Positions 7,532 to 14,512 of a stretch of 20,438 bases of DNA are shown here, piece by piece. A program made the position numbers and the translations under genes. The notes under the pieces are model-generated. The model was not told where the DNA came from. It saw nothing but the letters and a program-made list of their open reading frames with translations, and searched no databases. Every line of letters starts with the position of its first letter. The first letter of the stretch is position 1. The stretch comes from CAYONM01 sp964405325 (GTDB lineage: Bacteria; Planctomycetota; UBA11346), in contig CAYONM010000043.1 of assembly GCA_964405325.1 (NCBI GenBank), forward strand, positions 1-20,438. Direction: 5' to 3'.

Positions 7532-8299
7532 TCATGAGGGATGCGGGCTAGACGGAGCAGCTTCCAGCAGTTGCCGCATCTCGCGCACCGCCCGCTCCAT
7601 CCCCACCAGCAGCGCCTTGGCGATAATGGTGTGGCCGATGTTCAGCTCGTGTAGGCCCGGCAGATGCAGCAGCTCACGCACGTTGTGGTACAGAATTCCG
7701 TGGCCCGCGTTGCAGATCAGGTGCCGCTCGGCAGCCAGGGCAGCACCGGCTTCCAGGCGATCCAACTGGCGGTGCAGTACGCTGTGATCGGCGGCCGCAC
7801 CGGCTTCACCTGCCGCCAGCCAGGCATTCGCCCAGGTGCCGGTGTGCAACTCGATGGCCTGGGCCCCCAGCTCGCTGGCAAGGCAGATGGTCTCCGGATC
7901 GGGCTCGATGAACAGGCTGACCTGGGTCCCGTTGGCCTGCAGCTGCTGCACCGCCTGCGGCAACAGGTCGTTGCCAGACAAGGCCAGGCCACCCTCGGTG
8001 GTCAGCTCTTCGCGCTTCTCAGGCACCAGGCAAACGTGCTGCGGACGCAGCGCCAAAGCGATGCCCAGCATCTCCTCGGTACAGCCCATCTCCAGATTCA
8101 ACGGGACTTTCAGAGTCTGCCGCAACAACCGCACATCACGATCCTGAATGTGCCGCCGATCCTCGCGCAGATGCACGGTTATGCTCTGCGCACCCCCCAA
8201 CTCGGCCAGCACCGCCGCCTGCACCGGGTCGGGCTCAACGGTCCGGCGGGCCTGCCGCACCGTCGCCACATGGTCGATATTCACACCGAGTCGGATCAT
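7532..8299 (-). CDS. pdxJ: Pyridoxine 5'-phosphate synthase
   Basis: A 255-residue protein matching PdxJ along its length. It shows the N-terminal LGVNIDHVATVRQAR signature, then QSITVHLREDRRHIQDRDV, LNLEMGCTEEM, SLFIEPDP, AIELHTG and ELNIGHTIIAKALLVG (phosphate-binding end). PdxJ condenses 1-deoxyxylulose 5-phosphate with 3-amino-2-oxopropyl phosphate to give pyridoxine 5'-phosphate, the last ring-forming step of DXP-dependent vitamin B6 synthesis, in the cytoplasm. It is divergent from the alkaline phosphatase gene with about 115 bp between. It is commonly found near acpS/recO in gammaproteobacteria, but not here. It appears intact. Confidence 0.96.
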   Translation of the reverse strand: MIRLGVNIDHVATVRQARRTVEPDPVQAAVLAELGGAQSITVHLREDRRHIQDRDVRLLRQTLKVPLNLEMGCTEEMLGIALALRPQHVCLVPEKREELTTEGGLALSGNDLLPQAVQQLQANGTQVSLFIEPDPETICLASELGAQAIELHTGTWANAWLAAGEAGAAADHSVLHRQLDRLEAGAALAAERHLICNAGHGILYHNVRELLHLPGLHELNIGHTIIAKALLVGMERAVREMRQLLEAAPSSPHPS

Positions 8300-8319
8300 A
8301 GCACTGCTCCTGGTCGCGA

Positions 8320-8335
8320 TGCTGTTTGTACAGCA
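8320..8335. promoter_or_regulatory. Small palindrome between divergent pdxJ and phosphatase genes
   Basis: TGCTGT-TTGT-ACAGCA gives 6-bp arms. It sits in the only intergenic space available for both promoters, so it could be a regulator site. No PhoB box was recognised. Confidence 0.25.
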
Positions 8336-8414
8336 GAGCCAGCCCAGGAAAGGCTCGCTTGCTGCCTGGGGCCGCTTCCCTCAACTGAAAGCCAGACTTC
8401 CGAGGAGCATCCCC

Positions 8415-9878
8415 ATGCCGATCCGACTCACCCTGCTGACCCTGTTCGTCTGCACCCTTACCACCGCGCAAGAAGCCAAACACGTCATCCTGTTCATCGC
8501 CGACGGCAACCAGCTGGCGCATGAGATCGTAGCCAGCCATTATGCGTCTGGGCAGCCCAACCAGCTGCGCGCGCATGCCTTTCCCTATCAGAGCTTCGCC
8601 ACCACCTGGGACGTCGCGACCTATAATGCCCACGCCAAACTCTTTGACGCCGCCGCGTATCAGGCCGAGCAGTTCGATCCTGCCTTCGGCTACGCCGTCA
8701 GCCAAGCTGGCGCCGTTCCCTATCCCCGCGAACCCAGCAGCCTGGCACGCGAGCATTATTTCATCTTCGCCGCCACCGACTCCGCCTCGTCCGCCACCTG
8801 CCTGGCCACCGGCGTGAAAACCGACAAGGGCAACATCAGCTGGCAGCCGGGTGATCCCACTGACGGCGCCATCACCACCATTGCCGAACACGCCCGCGAT
8901 GCCGGCCTGGGCATGGGCGTGGTCAGCACGGTGCAATTCTCACACGCCACCCCAGCCGCATTTGTCAGCCATAATGTCAGACGCAACAATTATGGCGAGA
9001 TCGCACACGAGATCATCCGCGAGGTCCAGCCCGATGTGGTGATCGGCGCTGGTCATCCCAATCCCGATGCCGACGACCACGCGGACTGGACATTCTGTCC
9101 GAAAGCCGATTACCAGGCCCTGAAAGACGGCAGCACCGACTATATTTTTGTCGAAGCCGATGGTCAGCCCACCGCCAGCACCCGCCTGATGGCCGGTGCC
9201 GCACAGGCCATGCAGCAGAATAAAAAACTTTTCGGCCTGTTTGGCAGCAATCAGAAGGCAAATAAGGCTGGCAGCGCCATGGCGCACCCACGGCCAGGAC
9301 CGAACGGCTTCCGCTGGGACCGCCGCAATCCCGATCTGGCCACCGCCACAGCTGCTGCCTTGCAAGTCCTGACCACCAAAGCGGCCGGCAGCTTTCTGAT
9401 GGTGGAAGCCGGTGACATCGACTGGGCCAACCACGGCGACGACACCGCCTGGATGATCGGCGCCTGGAAAAACCTGGACGACGCCGTCCGCAGCACCATC
9501 GCCGACATCGAATCCGGCCGTCATCCTGGCATGACGCCCGGGAACACCCTGGTGATTGTAACGGCGGATCACGGCAACGGCCTGATGCGCATTCGCCCGG
9601 ATTACAACCTGGACACCGGCATCATGCCGCGCTCCCGCCAGGTGCGCCTGGGCGACGGCTCTACCACACAGTGGCCGGACAACACCGATATTGCCTATCC
9701 CAATTACCCCGACGGCAAGCGCTTTGCCAGCCACACCAACGAACTGGTCACCGTCTACGCCTGGGGCGCCGGCACCGACGAATTACGCCAGCGGGAAGGC
9801 GAGTGGTATCCGGAGACGCCACTTCTGGACCACCATCAGATCCATGCCGCGATGATGGCGTTTCTGGGCTTGGAGTAG
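8415..9878 (+). CDS. Alkaline phosphatase (PhoA superfamily), exported
   Basis: A 487-residue protein. Residues 1 to about 18 (MPIRLTLLTLFVCTLTTAQ) are a signal peptide. Metal and active-site elements of the alkaline phosphatase family follow in order: HVILFIADGN (D30, metal), ATDSASSATCLATGVKT (D122-S123, nucleophilic serine), EAGDIDWANHGDD (metal D and H), VTADHGNG (metal D-H) and FASHTNELVTVYAWGAG (metal H). It hydrolyses phosphomonoesters, probably in the periplasm. The ATG at 8415 has AGGAG 7 nt upstream and starts the signal peptide; the frame is open from 8148, but that part overlaps pdxJ antisense. Small departures from consensus (ADGN for GDGM, SATC for SATA) leave the metal ligands intact. 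Confidence 0.92.
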   Translation: MPIRLTLLTLFVCTLTTAQEAKHVILFIADGNQLAHEIVASHYASGQPNQLRAHAFPYQSFATTWDVATYNAHAKLFDAAAYQAEQFDPAFGYAVSQAGAVPYPREPSSLAREHYFIFAATDSASSATCLATGVKTDKGNISWQPGDPTDGAITTIAEHARDAGLGMGVVSTVQFSHATPAAFVSHNVRRNNYGEIAHEIIREVQPDVVIGAGHPNPDADDHADWTFCPKADYQALKDGSTDYIFVEADGQPTASTRLMAGAAQAMQQNKKLFGLFGSNQKANKAGSAMAHPRPGPNGFRWDRRNPDLATATAAALQVLTTKAAGSFLMVEAGDIDWANHGDDTAWMIGAWKNLDDAVRSTIADIESGRHPGMTPGNTLVIVTADHGNGLMRIRPDYNLDTGIMPRSRQVRLGDGSTTQWPDNTDIAYPNYPDGKRFASHTNELVTVYAWGAGTDELRQREGEWYPETPLLDHHQIHAAMMAFLGLE

Positions 9879-10084
9879 AATTCCGTCAGAGAGGAATTGC
9901 TCGCTGTGTCGCCGGGTCGCAACGATCCGAGAAGGTCGTGCCGTCCAAACCCGTCCATTCCTGTGACGAAGCGCGCTCTCAAGGCCAAGGGGCGGCATGA
10001 TAGCCCTTATCAGTTCCTTATGCAGGAACGCGACCTCCCGCCACATGCTGCGGTGCTCCTCCCAAGGGGAACCCCCAGGGGGAA
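9879..10084. other. Spacer downstream of the phosphatase
   Basis: No gene seen. AATTCC (9879-9884) and GGAATT (9893-9898) form a small hairpin directly after the phosphatase stop, perhaps a weak terminator. The rest is unexplained. Confidence 0.4.
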
Positions 10085-10398
10085 AAAGATTGGGCTTCAG
10101 TAAGGCTTCTCTCCAGAAGAAGCCCAACGAACAGCTTTCCTTGAAGCCATGCCTGAGCGGTTCTCTGGCCGGTTTTGGGGAGATGGCCAAGGTGATGTTG
10201 GCTATCCCTGCAAGCGAGGCGCGCTTGACCGATTCTTTGAGTGAGCAACCGCCTGCTATGTGGATCAAGAGAAGCCGCAGGAGGCTTTCCGGTCCAGACA
10301 AACTGCGCATACTCCGTTGGATCGCACCAGATTCTCTGGCCAGGGCCTGCCAGCCATCCGGTAGGAATCGTTTGACGACTGGCCACTCGTCTACGTTA
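10085..10398 (-). pseudogene. IS4-family transposase fragment, frameshifted
   Basis: Reading leftwards from about 10395 gives DEWPVVKRFLPDGWQALA, then RESGAI, then SLLRLLLIHIAGGCSLKESV and KRASLAGIANI. This is the typical N-terminus of IS4-type transposases (GW..LARESGA, then LLRLLL.H.AGG.SLRET). After that the frame is lost. In a neighbouring frame GHLPKTGQRTAQAWLQGKL continues like the following helix. The DDE catalytic region is absent. TTGGGCTTC (10090-10098) and GAAGCCCAA (10119-10127) form a 9-bp inverted repeat at its distal end. A dead IS remnant; recognition is from memory of the family. Confidence 0.55.
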
Positions 10399-10626
10399 CA
10401 TGCGGAAAGAATCAGCTCATCGTTGTCTGTCCTGCGTCACAGGGTATCGCACCGGCGAGGCGGGGGCAGCTGTTAGGTTAACGCTTATGGGCGTTGCCCC
10501 CTCGCGACATCCGTCGCACACCCCCACGGCCTCGGTCGGAGGTGCGGACCGCAGGTCCTCGCGCTTGGACGCGCTCGCCTGGCTCTTATCGGATTCGTGC
10601 CGAATTCGACCTTTGAGGGACCCATC
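10399..10626. other. Spacer, nothing recognised
   Basis: About 230 bp of GC-rich sequence before the small ORF at 10627. I saw no gene, RNA or clear promoter. Confidence 0.4.
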
Positions 10627-10836
10627 ATGAATGCCAACGACATGGTACATCTGAAAGTCCTGGCCCACACACACGGCCTGATGGCAGCGGAAGAGGCTTA
10701 CGTCCGGTCTGGACGTGATGTGGCCACCATCTCGGAGGCCGGCCTGCGCCTGCTGCAAGCCACGACAACAGGGTGGTCACCGCCGCCAATTGCATGGTCA
10801 GCCACAGGGCCTGCCAATCCTCTGCCGGCAGCATAG
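10627..10836 (+). CDS. Small hypothetical ORF, chimeric at its 3' end
   Basis: A 69-codon frame starting MNANDMVHLKVLAHTHGLMA, with a GAGGG element 9 nt before the ATG. The first ~45 residues (to about AGLRLLQA) look like a plausible soluble helical N-terminus, but I do not recognise the family. From about 10760 the frame runs antisense through the start of modB, so the C-terminal ~23 residues are not native. Both this gene and modB seem to have been cut at the same junction, consistent with a deletion or recombination event near 10760. Probably a gene remnant. Confidence 0.35.
   Translation: MNANDMVHLKVLAHTHGLMAAEEAYVRSGRDVATISEAGLRLLQATTTGWSPPPIAWSATGPANPLPAA
10760..10834 (-). pseudogene. 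modB: modB 5' remnant (molybdate ABC transporter permease)
   Basis: Starting 18 bp downstream of modA, the minus strand reads MLPAEDWQALWLTMQLAAVT, then TLLS. This is the characteristic ModB N-terminus, including the start of its first membrane helix. After about 24 residues the homology stops and the sequence joins the end of an unrelated plus-strand ORF. ModB would be the membrane channel of the ModABC importer. Without it and modC nearby, this locus cannot encode the complete transporter. Confidence 0.7.
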
Positions 10837-10852
10837 GTGCCCTCTCCGATCG

Positions 10853-11599
10853 TCAGTGCTTCGTCGCCAGGCGATAACCGTAGGCCTGGATCCGCGCGGT
10901 GGCCGCAGGATCGCGACAGATCCAGTCGGCAAAAGCCCGGATGGCAGGCCGATCCTGCAGCACCACCAACTGTTGCTCGATGGCCTGATGCAACGAGGCG
11001 TCGACGGTCAACCAAGAGCCCGGCGAGTCAGCATCAGGTCGGTGCACCTGCGACCAGGCGACCAAGCCCAACTGCGCCGCGCCAGCACTGACGAACTGCT
11101 GCGCCTGACCAATGGACTGCGCTTCTACAAGGCGGGGACGCAGCAGCGACCACAGCCCCATCGCCTGCAGAGCCTCCTGGGCAGCCTGGCCGTAGGGCGC
11201 CGTGGCGGGATTGGCGATCGCCAAATGTGTAAATCGATCGCTGCGCAAGACCGACCAGTCGCTGATCAGCGAGACATCTGGGCTCCACAGCACGAGCGTC
11301 CCAATGGCATAGGTCCGACGAGTACCAGCTACCGCCAGACCACGCTCCACCAGCAGCGCTGGCCGTCTGCTATCGGCGGCAAAGAACAAATCAAAAGGAG
11401 CACCATGCTCGATCTGACTGAACAATGAACCGGTGGACCCGACACTGACCCGGACAGACTGTTGATGCGACTGCTGATACAGCCCTGCCACATCGCGAAG
11501 CGTTTCGGCGAAGTTGGCCGCCACGGCGACCCGAATCTCCTGAGCCGCGACCGTACCGCCCAGCAGCAACATCGAGACCAGTAGAACAAGAGGTGTCAT
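10853..11599 (-). CDS. modA: Molybdate-binding periplasmic protein
   Basis: A 248-residue protein with a signal peptide (MTPLVLLVSMLLLGGTVAAQ). The ModA features follow in order: IRVAVAANFAETLRDVAGLY, VGSTGSLFSQIEHGAPFDLFFAAD (serines and backbone that bind the oxyanion), LVLWSP, LAIANPATAPYGQAAQEAL (conserved loop) and QQFVSAGAAQLGLVAWSQV. ModA delivers molybdate or tungstate to the ModBC importer from the periplasm. It is complete, but the downstream modB is reduced to its first ~24 codons and modC is absent. The protein could work only if another permease exists. The SD (AGGAAGG, 11606-11612) lies inside a 13-bp hairpin. Confidence 0.92.
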   Translation of the reverse strand: MTPLVLLVSMLLLGGTVAAQEIRVAVAANFAETLRDVAGLYQQSHQQSVRVSVGSTGSLFSQIEHGAPFDLFFAADSRRPALLVERGLAVAGTRRTYAIGTLVLWSPDVSLISDWSVLRSDRFTHLAIANPATAPYGQAAQEALQAMGLWSLLRPRLVEAQSIGQAQQFVSAGAAQLGLVAWSQVHRPDADSPGSWLTVDASLHQAIEQQLVVLQDRPAIRAFADWICRDPAATARIQAYGYRLATKH

Positions 11600-11605
11600 G
11601 GCAGC

Positions 11606-11641
11606 CCTTCCTGTGCATATGACGGGGGATGCACAGGAAGG
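11606..11641. promoter_or_regulatory. 13-bp perfect hairpin covering the modA ribosome binding site
   Basis: CCTTCCTGTGCAT (11606-11618) and ATGCACAGGAAGG (11629-11641) are perfect inverted repeats with a 10-nt loop. In the modA transcript the 3' arm contains AGGAAGG, 6 nt before the ATG, so the SD would be paired. No ModE-type site was recognised. Alternatively it is a bidirectional terminator. Confidence 0.55.
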
Positions 11642-11707
11642 CGGGTCACGCCAAAGTCGACGGACATTTTTGTCACAGACACCAGCGCTACATGGCTCAC
11701 CTCACGC

Positions 11708-11974
11708 CAAGTACAATGCCAAAGCCTGCTGCTCATAATCAACCACTTCAACGAAGACGGCAGTCAGCCCTTTGCCTGGCATCGGCATCCGGGTTTCGGC
11801 GACACCGACTGGCGCCGGGTCATCGACCTGCTGCGGCGGCATGACTTCATCGGCAGCATCGACATCGAAGGCTGGCGCAATCCGGTCTACCGTGGCGATC
11901 TGGAACTGACCGGCCAGGTCGCCGCCCTGCGCCACCTGCAGCAATGCCGCGGTGGCAGCTCTCTTCCCAGCTGA
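11708..11974 (+). pseudogene. Sugar phosphate isomerase/epimerase (xylose isomerase-like TIM barrel), C-terminal fragment
   Basis: The frame ending at TGA 11972-11974 reads LLLIINHFNEDGSQPF, then HPGFGDTDWRRVIDLLRRHD, then FIGSIDIEGWRNP. These match the last strands of AP-endonuclease-2/xylose-isomerase-like proteins (H-x-x-D/E-G, G-x-G-x-x-D-W, G-x-I-x-I-E). The rest of the barrel is missing, there is no start codon with an SD, and the left boundary (about 11708) is uncertain. Another truncated gene, next to modA. Confidence 0.6.
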
Positions 11975-12163
11975 GAACCGCTTGGTCAAGGCGACCACAT
12001 CACGGCCCATATCATGTCATTTTGATACCTTTCTTGCGTGATTCTGATCTGAATGACCAGGATCACGGCCGTTTTCGCCTGCAGGGAGATTGGCACGCCA
12101 AGTGTTATGGAGTTCCCGTGTGAACGCGCTGAGGAAGCGCCCAGACCAACAAAGGAGCTCATC
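11975..12163. other. Leader region of the small heat-shock gene cluster
   Basis: About 190 bp, AT-richer than the genes. It should hold the promoter for the hsp20 cluster, but no convincing sigma-32, sigma-54 or sigma-70 boxes, CIRCE element or RNA thermometer was clear by eye. Confidence 0.4.
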
Positions 12164-12595
12164 ATGCTTGGACAGTACACCACCTTTCACGACCTGCTGC
12201 AGCAGATGGACGCTCTGCGTCGCCAGGTCGATCGGGCCTACACCGGCGAGCTGCCCGATGCCGCTGCTGGCTTCCCGCCAGTGAACATCTTCACCACCGA
12301 GACCGGCGTCATGGTGACCGCCGAGATCCCAGGGGTGGATCCCCAAGACATCAGCATCTCGGCGTATCAGGACACCCTGACCATCAAGGGCGAGCGGCAC
12401 ATCGCCAAGCCCAACGAGAATCAGGCCTGGCATCGCCGTGAGCGCGCCGAAGGCGGCTTCGCTCGCACCATCCAGTTACCCTACGCCATCGACGCCGACA
12501 GCGTCCAAGCCAAGGCCAAGGACGGTGTGCTGGCCATTGCCGTCGCCCGTCCCGAGGAAGACCGCCCCAAGAAAATCGCGGTCGAAGTAGCCTGA
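12164..12595 (+). CDS. Small heat-shock protein (Hsp20 / alpha-crystallin family), copy 1
   Basis: A 143-residue protein. The N-terminal helical arm (FHDLLQQMDALRRQVDRAY) precedes an alpha-crystallin domain, about residues 42-135: PPVNIFTTETGVMVTAEIPG at its start, then VDPQDISISAYQDTLTIKGER, GGFARTIQLPYAIDADSVQA, and KDGVLAIAVARPE carrying the A-x-x-x-G-V-L signature. These are ATP-independent holdase chaperones that oligomerise and keep unfolding proteins soluble. The start has AAAGGAG 6 nt upstream. The C-terminal I-x-I/V tail appears as IAVEVA. It is first in a run of three hsp20 genes, 33 bp ahead of the second. Intact. Confidence 0.93.
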   Translation: MLGQYTTFHDLLQQMDALRRQVDRAYTGELPDAAAGFPPVNIFTTETGVMVTAEIPGVDPQDISISAYQDTLTIKGERHIAKPNENQAWHRRERAEGGFARTIQLPYAIDADSVQAKAKDGVLAIAVARPEEDRPKKIAVEVA

Positions 12596-12628
12596 AAACC
12601 ACCATCTCACAAAAGAAAGGATCCTCTC

Positions 12629-13027
12629 ATGAGCAGCCAGGAAGTCAGCACAACCCAGAACACCGCACCAGCCAACAAGCCGGAGCAGCGCCGCGAGCGC
12701 CGCGTCTACCAGCCGCCCGCGGACATCATGGAGACCAACGACAGCTATCGCGTTTTGGTCGATCTGCCAGGCGTCAGCAAGGACCAGCTGCAGGTCGATG
12801 TTGAGCGCAATGTGCTCTCGCTCCGTGGTAAACCGACCACGCATTATCCGGAACAGGCACAGCGCGTGCACACCGAATACGCCGTCGGCGATTTCGAACG
12901 GAGCTTCCGCCTCCCAGAGGAAATCGACCGAGACAACATCAAAGCCTCGATCGCCAACGGCGTGGTCACCATCGAGCTCCCGAAAATGCAACCCAACGTC
13001 AAACAGATTCCGGTTATGGCCGGATAA
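12629..13027 (+). CDS. Small heat-shock protein (Hsp20), copy 2
   Basis: A 132-residue protein. A short charged N-terminus is followed by an alpha-crystallin domain from about residue 30: YQPPADIMETNDSYRVLVDL, then PGVSKDQLQVDVERNVLSLR, then FERSFRLPEEIDRDNIKASI with ANGVVTIELPK (the conserved N-G-V-x-x-I-x-L-P-K). The C-terminus has KQIPVMAG (I-x-V motif). AAAGGA lies upstream of the ATG. It differs clearly from copies 1 and 3, so this is an old paralogue and not a recent tandem duplicate. Likely co-transcribed with copy 1 (33-bp gap). Confidence 0.93.
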   Translation: MSSQEVSTTQNTAPANKPEQRRERRVYQPPADIMETNDSYRVLVDLPGVSKDQLQVDVERNVLSLRGKPTTHYPEQAQRVHTEYAVGDFERSFRLPEEIDRDNIKASIANGVVTIELPKMQPNVKQIPVMAG

Positions 13028-13040
13028 GATCCCGCGCGTA

Positions 13041-13075
13041 CCGCCTGCTTTCAGGCAAAATGACGAAGCAGGCGG
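13041..13075. other. 10-bp hairpin between hsp20 copies 2 and 3
   Basis: CCGCCTGCTT (13041-13050) and AAGCAGGCGG (13066-13075) pair perfectly around a 15-nt loop, in the 106-bp gap after copy 2. There is no T-run. It could attenuate transcription or mark an mRNA processing/stability point before copy 3. Confidence 0.45.
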
Positions 13076-13133
13076 GCAGCTTGCGCAGCAGATCAAGCAT
13101 CATTCATCACCAAATGAAAGGAGGACACCCATC

Positions 13134-13670
13134 ATGACCTGGCTCGAGCAGATGCACACGGCCGGGCGAGAAGCCGGTCGGACCCTTGTCGGCTGGATGC
13201 CTTGGAACTGGGGCAAAACCGAAACCACCCAAGCGATCGACCGCCCGGCCAATCTCAACGCGGCCGCCCCCATCAGTTGCCGGAGTCATCACGACCCCTT
13301 CGACGAGCTCTTCGACCGCCTGTTCCACGACCTGAGCCCCTGGCGCCGCTGGGGTGATCTGGACGGCTGGTATGGCGACAACTGGCCGCATCACCACCTG
13401 CACAGCGACGCCGACGGCTACGAGCTGGAAGTGGAACTACCGGGCGTCGACCCCAAGCAGCTGGAGCTCTCGGTCAGCGGCCGCCAGCTGACCCTACGTG
13501 GCCAGCAGCAGAGCGACCACCACCGCGAGGCCTTCTGCAGCAGCATTCTGCTGCCCGGCCCGGTGGACAGCACCGGCATCCACGCCCAGCACCGCCACGG
13601 TCTCCTGCAGATCCGACTGCCGAAACCGGTGACAGCCAAAGCCCGTCGCATCCCCATCACCGCAGGCTAA
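13134..13670 (+). CDS. Small heat-shock protein (Hsp20), copy 3
   Basis: A 178-residue, divergent Hsp20. The longer N-terminal region is tryptophan-rich (GWMPWNWGK, then DPFDELFDRLFHDLSPWRRW). The alpha-crystallin domain spans about 85-178: HHHLHSDADGYELEVELPGV, then DPKQLELSVSGRQLTLRGQQ, then HRHGLLQIRLPKP, with a terminal RIPITAG I-x-I motif. The start is set by AAAGGAGG 9 nt before ATG 13134; the frame extends upstream to 12798 but overlaps copy 2 out of frame. The domain lacks the usual acidic F-x-R-x-x-x-LP segment (here FCSSILLPG), so client or partner choice may differ. Probably forms mixed oligomers with its neighbours. Confidence 0.9.
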   Translation: MTWLEQMHTAGREAGRTLVGWMPWNWGKTETTQAIDRPANLNAAAPISCRSHHDPFDELFDRLFHDLSPWRRWGDLDGWYGDNWPHHHLHSDADGYELEVELPGVDPKQLELSVSGRQLTLRGQQQSDHHREAFCSSILLPGPVDSTGIHAQHRHGLLQIRLPKPVTAKARRIPITAG

Positions 13671-14135
13671 ACCGCGCGCTTCAAAGCCCGGGCTCCGGCA
13701 CCACTTGCCTCGTCTCCAGCTGGGGCACTTCGGCAAAAAACTCAGGAAAATCCAGCTACCGTGCCCCAGGTGAAGACAAGGCCTGGTCCACGCTTTGCGA
13801 GCGTTGCGGAGCCCTCCAAAGTGCATCGAAGCGCTAGCATTTCGAGGTTTCCGCAACGCAGCAGACGCCGTGCGAGACAAGCCTGTACCCGTCTTTGTCG
13901 TCTATGTTGACGTTTCCCTCACAGCGTCCGTTCAAGCCGCGCAGCGGCGCGAAGCCGGGGAGGTTCGGAGGAGGCAGAGCGGAATGCGCGAGAAAATCGA
14001 GCGATGCGAGCCCGGGCATGAAGCGTGAGCCTCCTCTGATGGAATAGTCCTTGTTGCTTTGACAGAGCACTCGCCCTTCAACTTGCGTTCACTCACCCAT
14101 GGCCTAGCCTGCCGCGCCTTCAAGCAAACGCACTC
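13671..14135. other. Non-coding region between the hsp20 cluster and tRNA-Thr
   Basis: About 465 bp without a convincing gene. It contains three inverted repeats: CTGGGGCAC/GTGCCCCAG (13720-13728 and 13761-13769), GCGTTGCGGA/TCCGCAACGC (13801-13810 and 13850-13859), and GAGGAGGC/GCCTCCTC (13968-13975 and 14029-14036). The first is a possible terminator for the heat-shock cluster. The density of palindromes suggests an extragenic repeat element. The tRNA promoter must lie at the right end. Confidence 0.5.
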
Positions 14136-14211
14136 GCTCGAGTAGCTCAGCTGGTAGAGCAGCTGTTTCGTAAACAGCAGGTCGTTGGTTCAAGTCCAAT
14201 CTCGAGCACCA
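14136..14211 (+). tRNA. tRNA-Thr (anticodon CGT)
   Basis: A 76-nt cloverleaf with encoded CCA. The acceptor stem pairs GCTCGAG (14136-14142) with CTCGAGC (14201-14207). The D-arm is AGCTCAGCTGGTAGAGC. The anticodon stem pairs GCTGT with ACAGC, with loop TTCGTAA (anticodon CGT at 14169-14171, reading ACG). The T-loop contains GGTTCAAGTCC. Its 3' half is duplicated at 20301-20346, marking it as an integration site. The gene stays intact because the left att copy regenerates the 3' end. Confidence 0.97.
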
Positions 14212-14212
14212 T
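14167..14212 (+). repeat. attL: 46-bp repeat, 3' half of tRNA-Thr
   Basis: Runs from TTCGTAAACAGC in the anticodon loop to the CCA end plus one base. It is identical over all 46 bp to 20301-20346; the flanking bases differ on both sides. Confidence 0.93.
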
Positions 14213-14214
14213 GT

Positions 14215-14254
14215 AAGCCCTTGCAAGAACGACACTTGCAAGGGCTTGGTTTTT
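14215..14254 (+). terminator. Rho-independent terminator after tRNA-Thr
   Basis: AAGCCCTTGCAAG (14215-14227) and CTTGCAAGGGCTT (14235-14247) form a perfect 13-bp stem with a 7-nt loop, followed by GGTTTTT. A classic terminator for the tRNA transcript, supplied by the island side of attL. Confidence 0.85.
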
Positions 14255-14512
14255 GGCGATTTGGGTTTGCACCCCAATTTGCACCCCAAAAGGGCGGATT
14301 CGAGGGGTCAGGAGGCTTGGCGTCAGCAGCTAAAAGGAGGGGCCAGATGCCCCCTCCAAGTCATCCACCGTTCTCATTGACTACAGAATAAGCTAGGGCC
14401 GGCACCGCGCAGCGCAGGTCTTGCTTATGTAAGATACTACCAGTGAAGCACTTGAGTAATCTGTAGCGGGGTCTGCATAAGCTAAACGGAGGGCTCCATA
14501 CACTTGGATAAG
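14255..14512. other. Left end of the island: direct repeats, no gene
   Basis: TTTGCACCCCAA occurs as two head-to-tail copies (14266-14277 and 14278-14289). ATAAGCTA occurs three times (14388-14395, 14477-14484, 14508-14515). Such short repeats beside attL are where arm-type integrase or excisionase sites are expected; this role is inferred. No integrase gene is present. Confidence 0.5.

Noticed and set aside
8148..8414. Upstream extension of the alkaline phosphatase frame
   Set aside because: It is antisense to pdxJ. The signal peptide and SD place the start at 8415.
10455..10490. Integron attC-like GTTAGGT near 10467
   Set aside because: No matching RYYYAAC partner or attC fold was found, and there is no integron integrase.
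12090..12110. Possible sigma-54 promoter (TGGCACG...) before hsp20 copy 1
   Set aside because: The -12 element (TTGC) is not at the required spacing.
13834..14070. Minus-strand ORF (GGSRFMPGLASLDFLAHSAL) before the tRNA
   Set aside because: No start signal or domain; it overlaps inverted repeats and looks like a translated extragenic repeat.
14104..14289. Minus-strand ORF reading SRLDLNQRPAVYETAALPAE
   Set aside because: It is the antisense translation of the tRNA-Thr gene, a well-known spurious protein.
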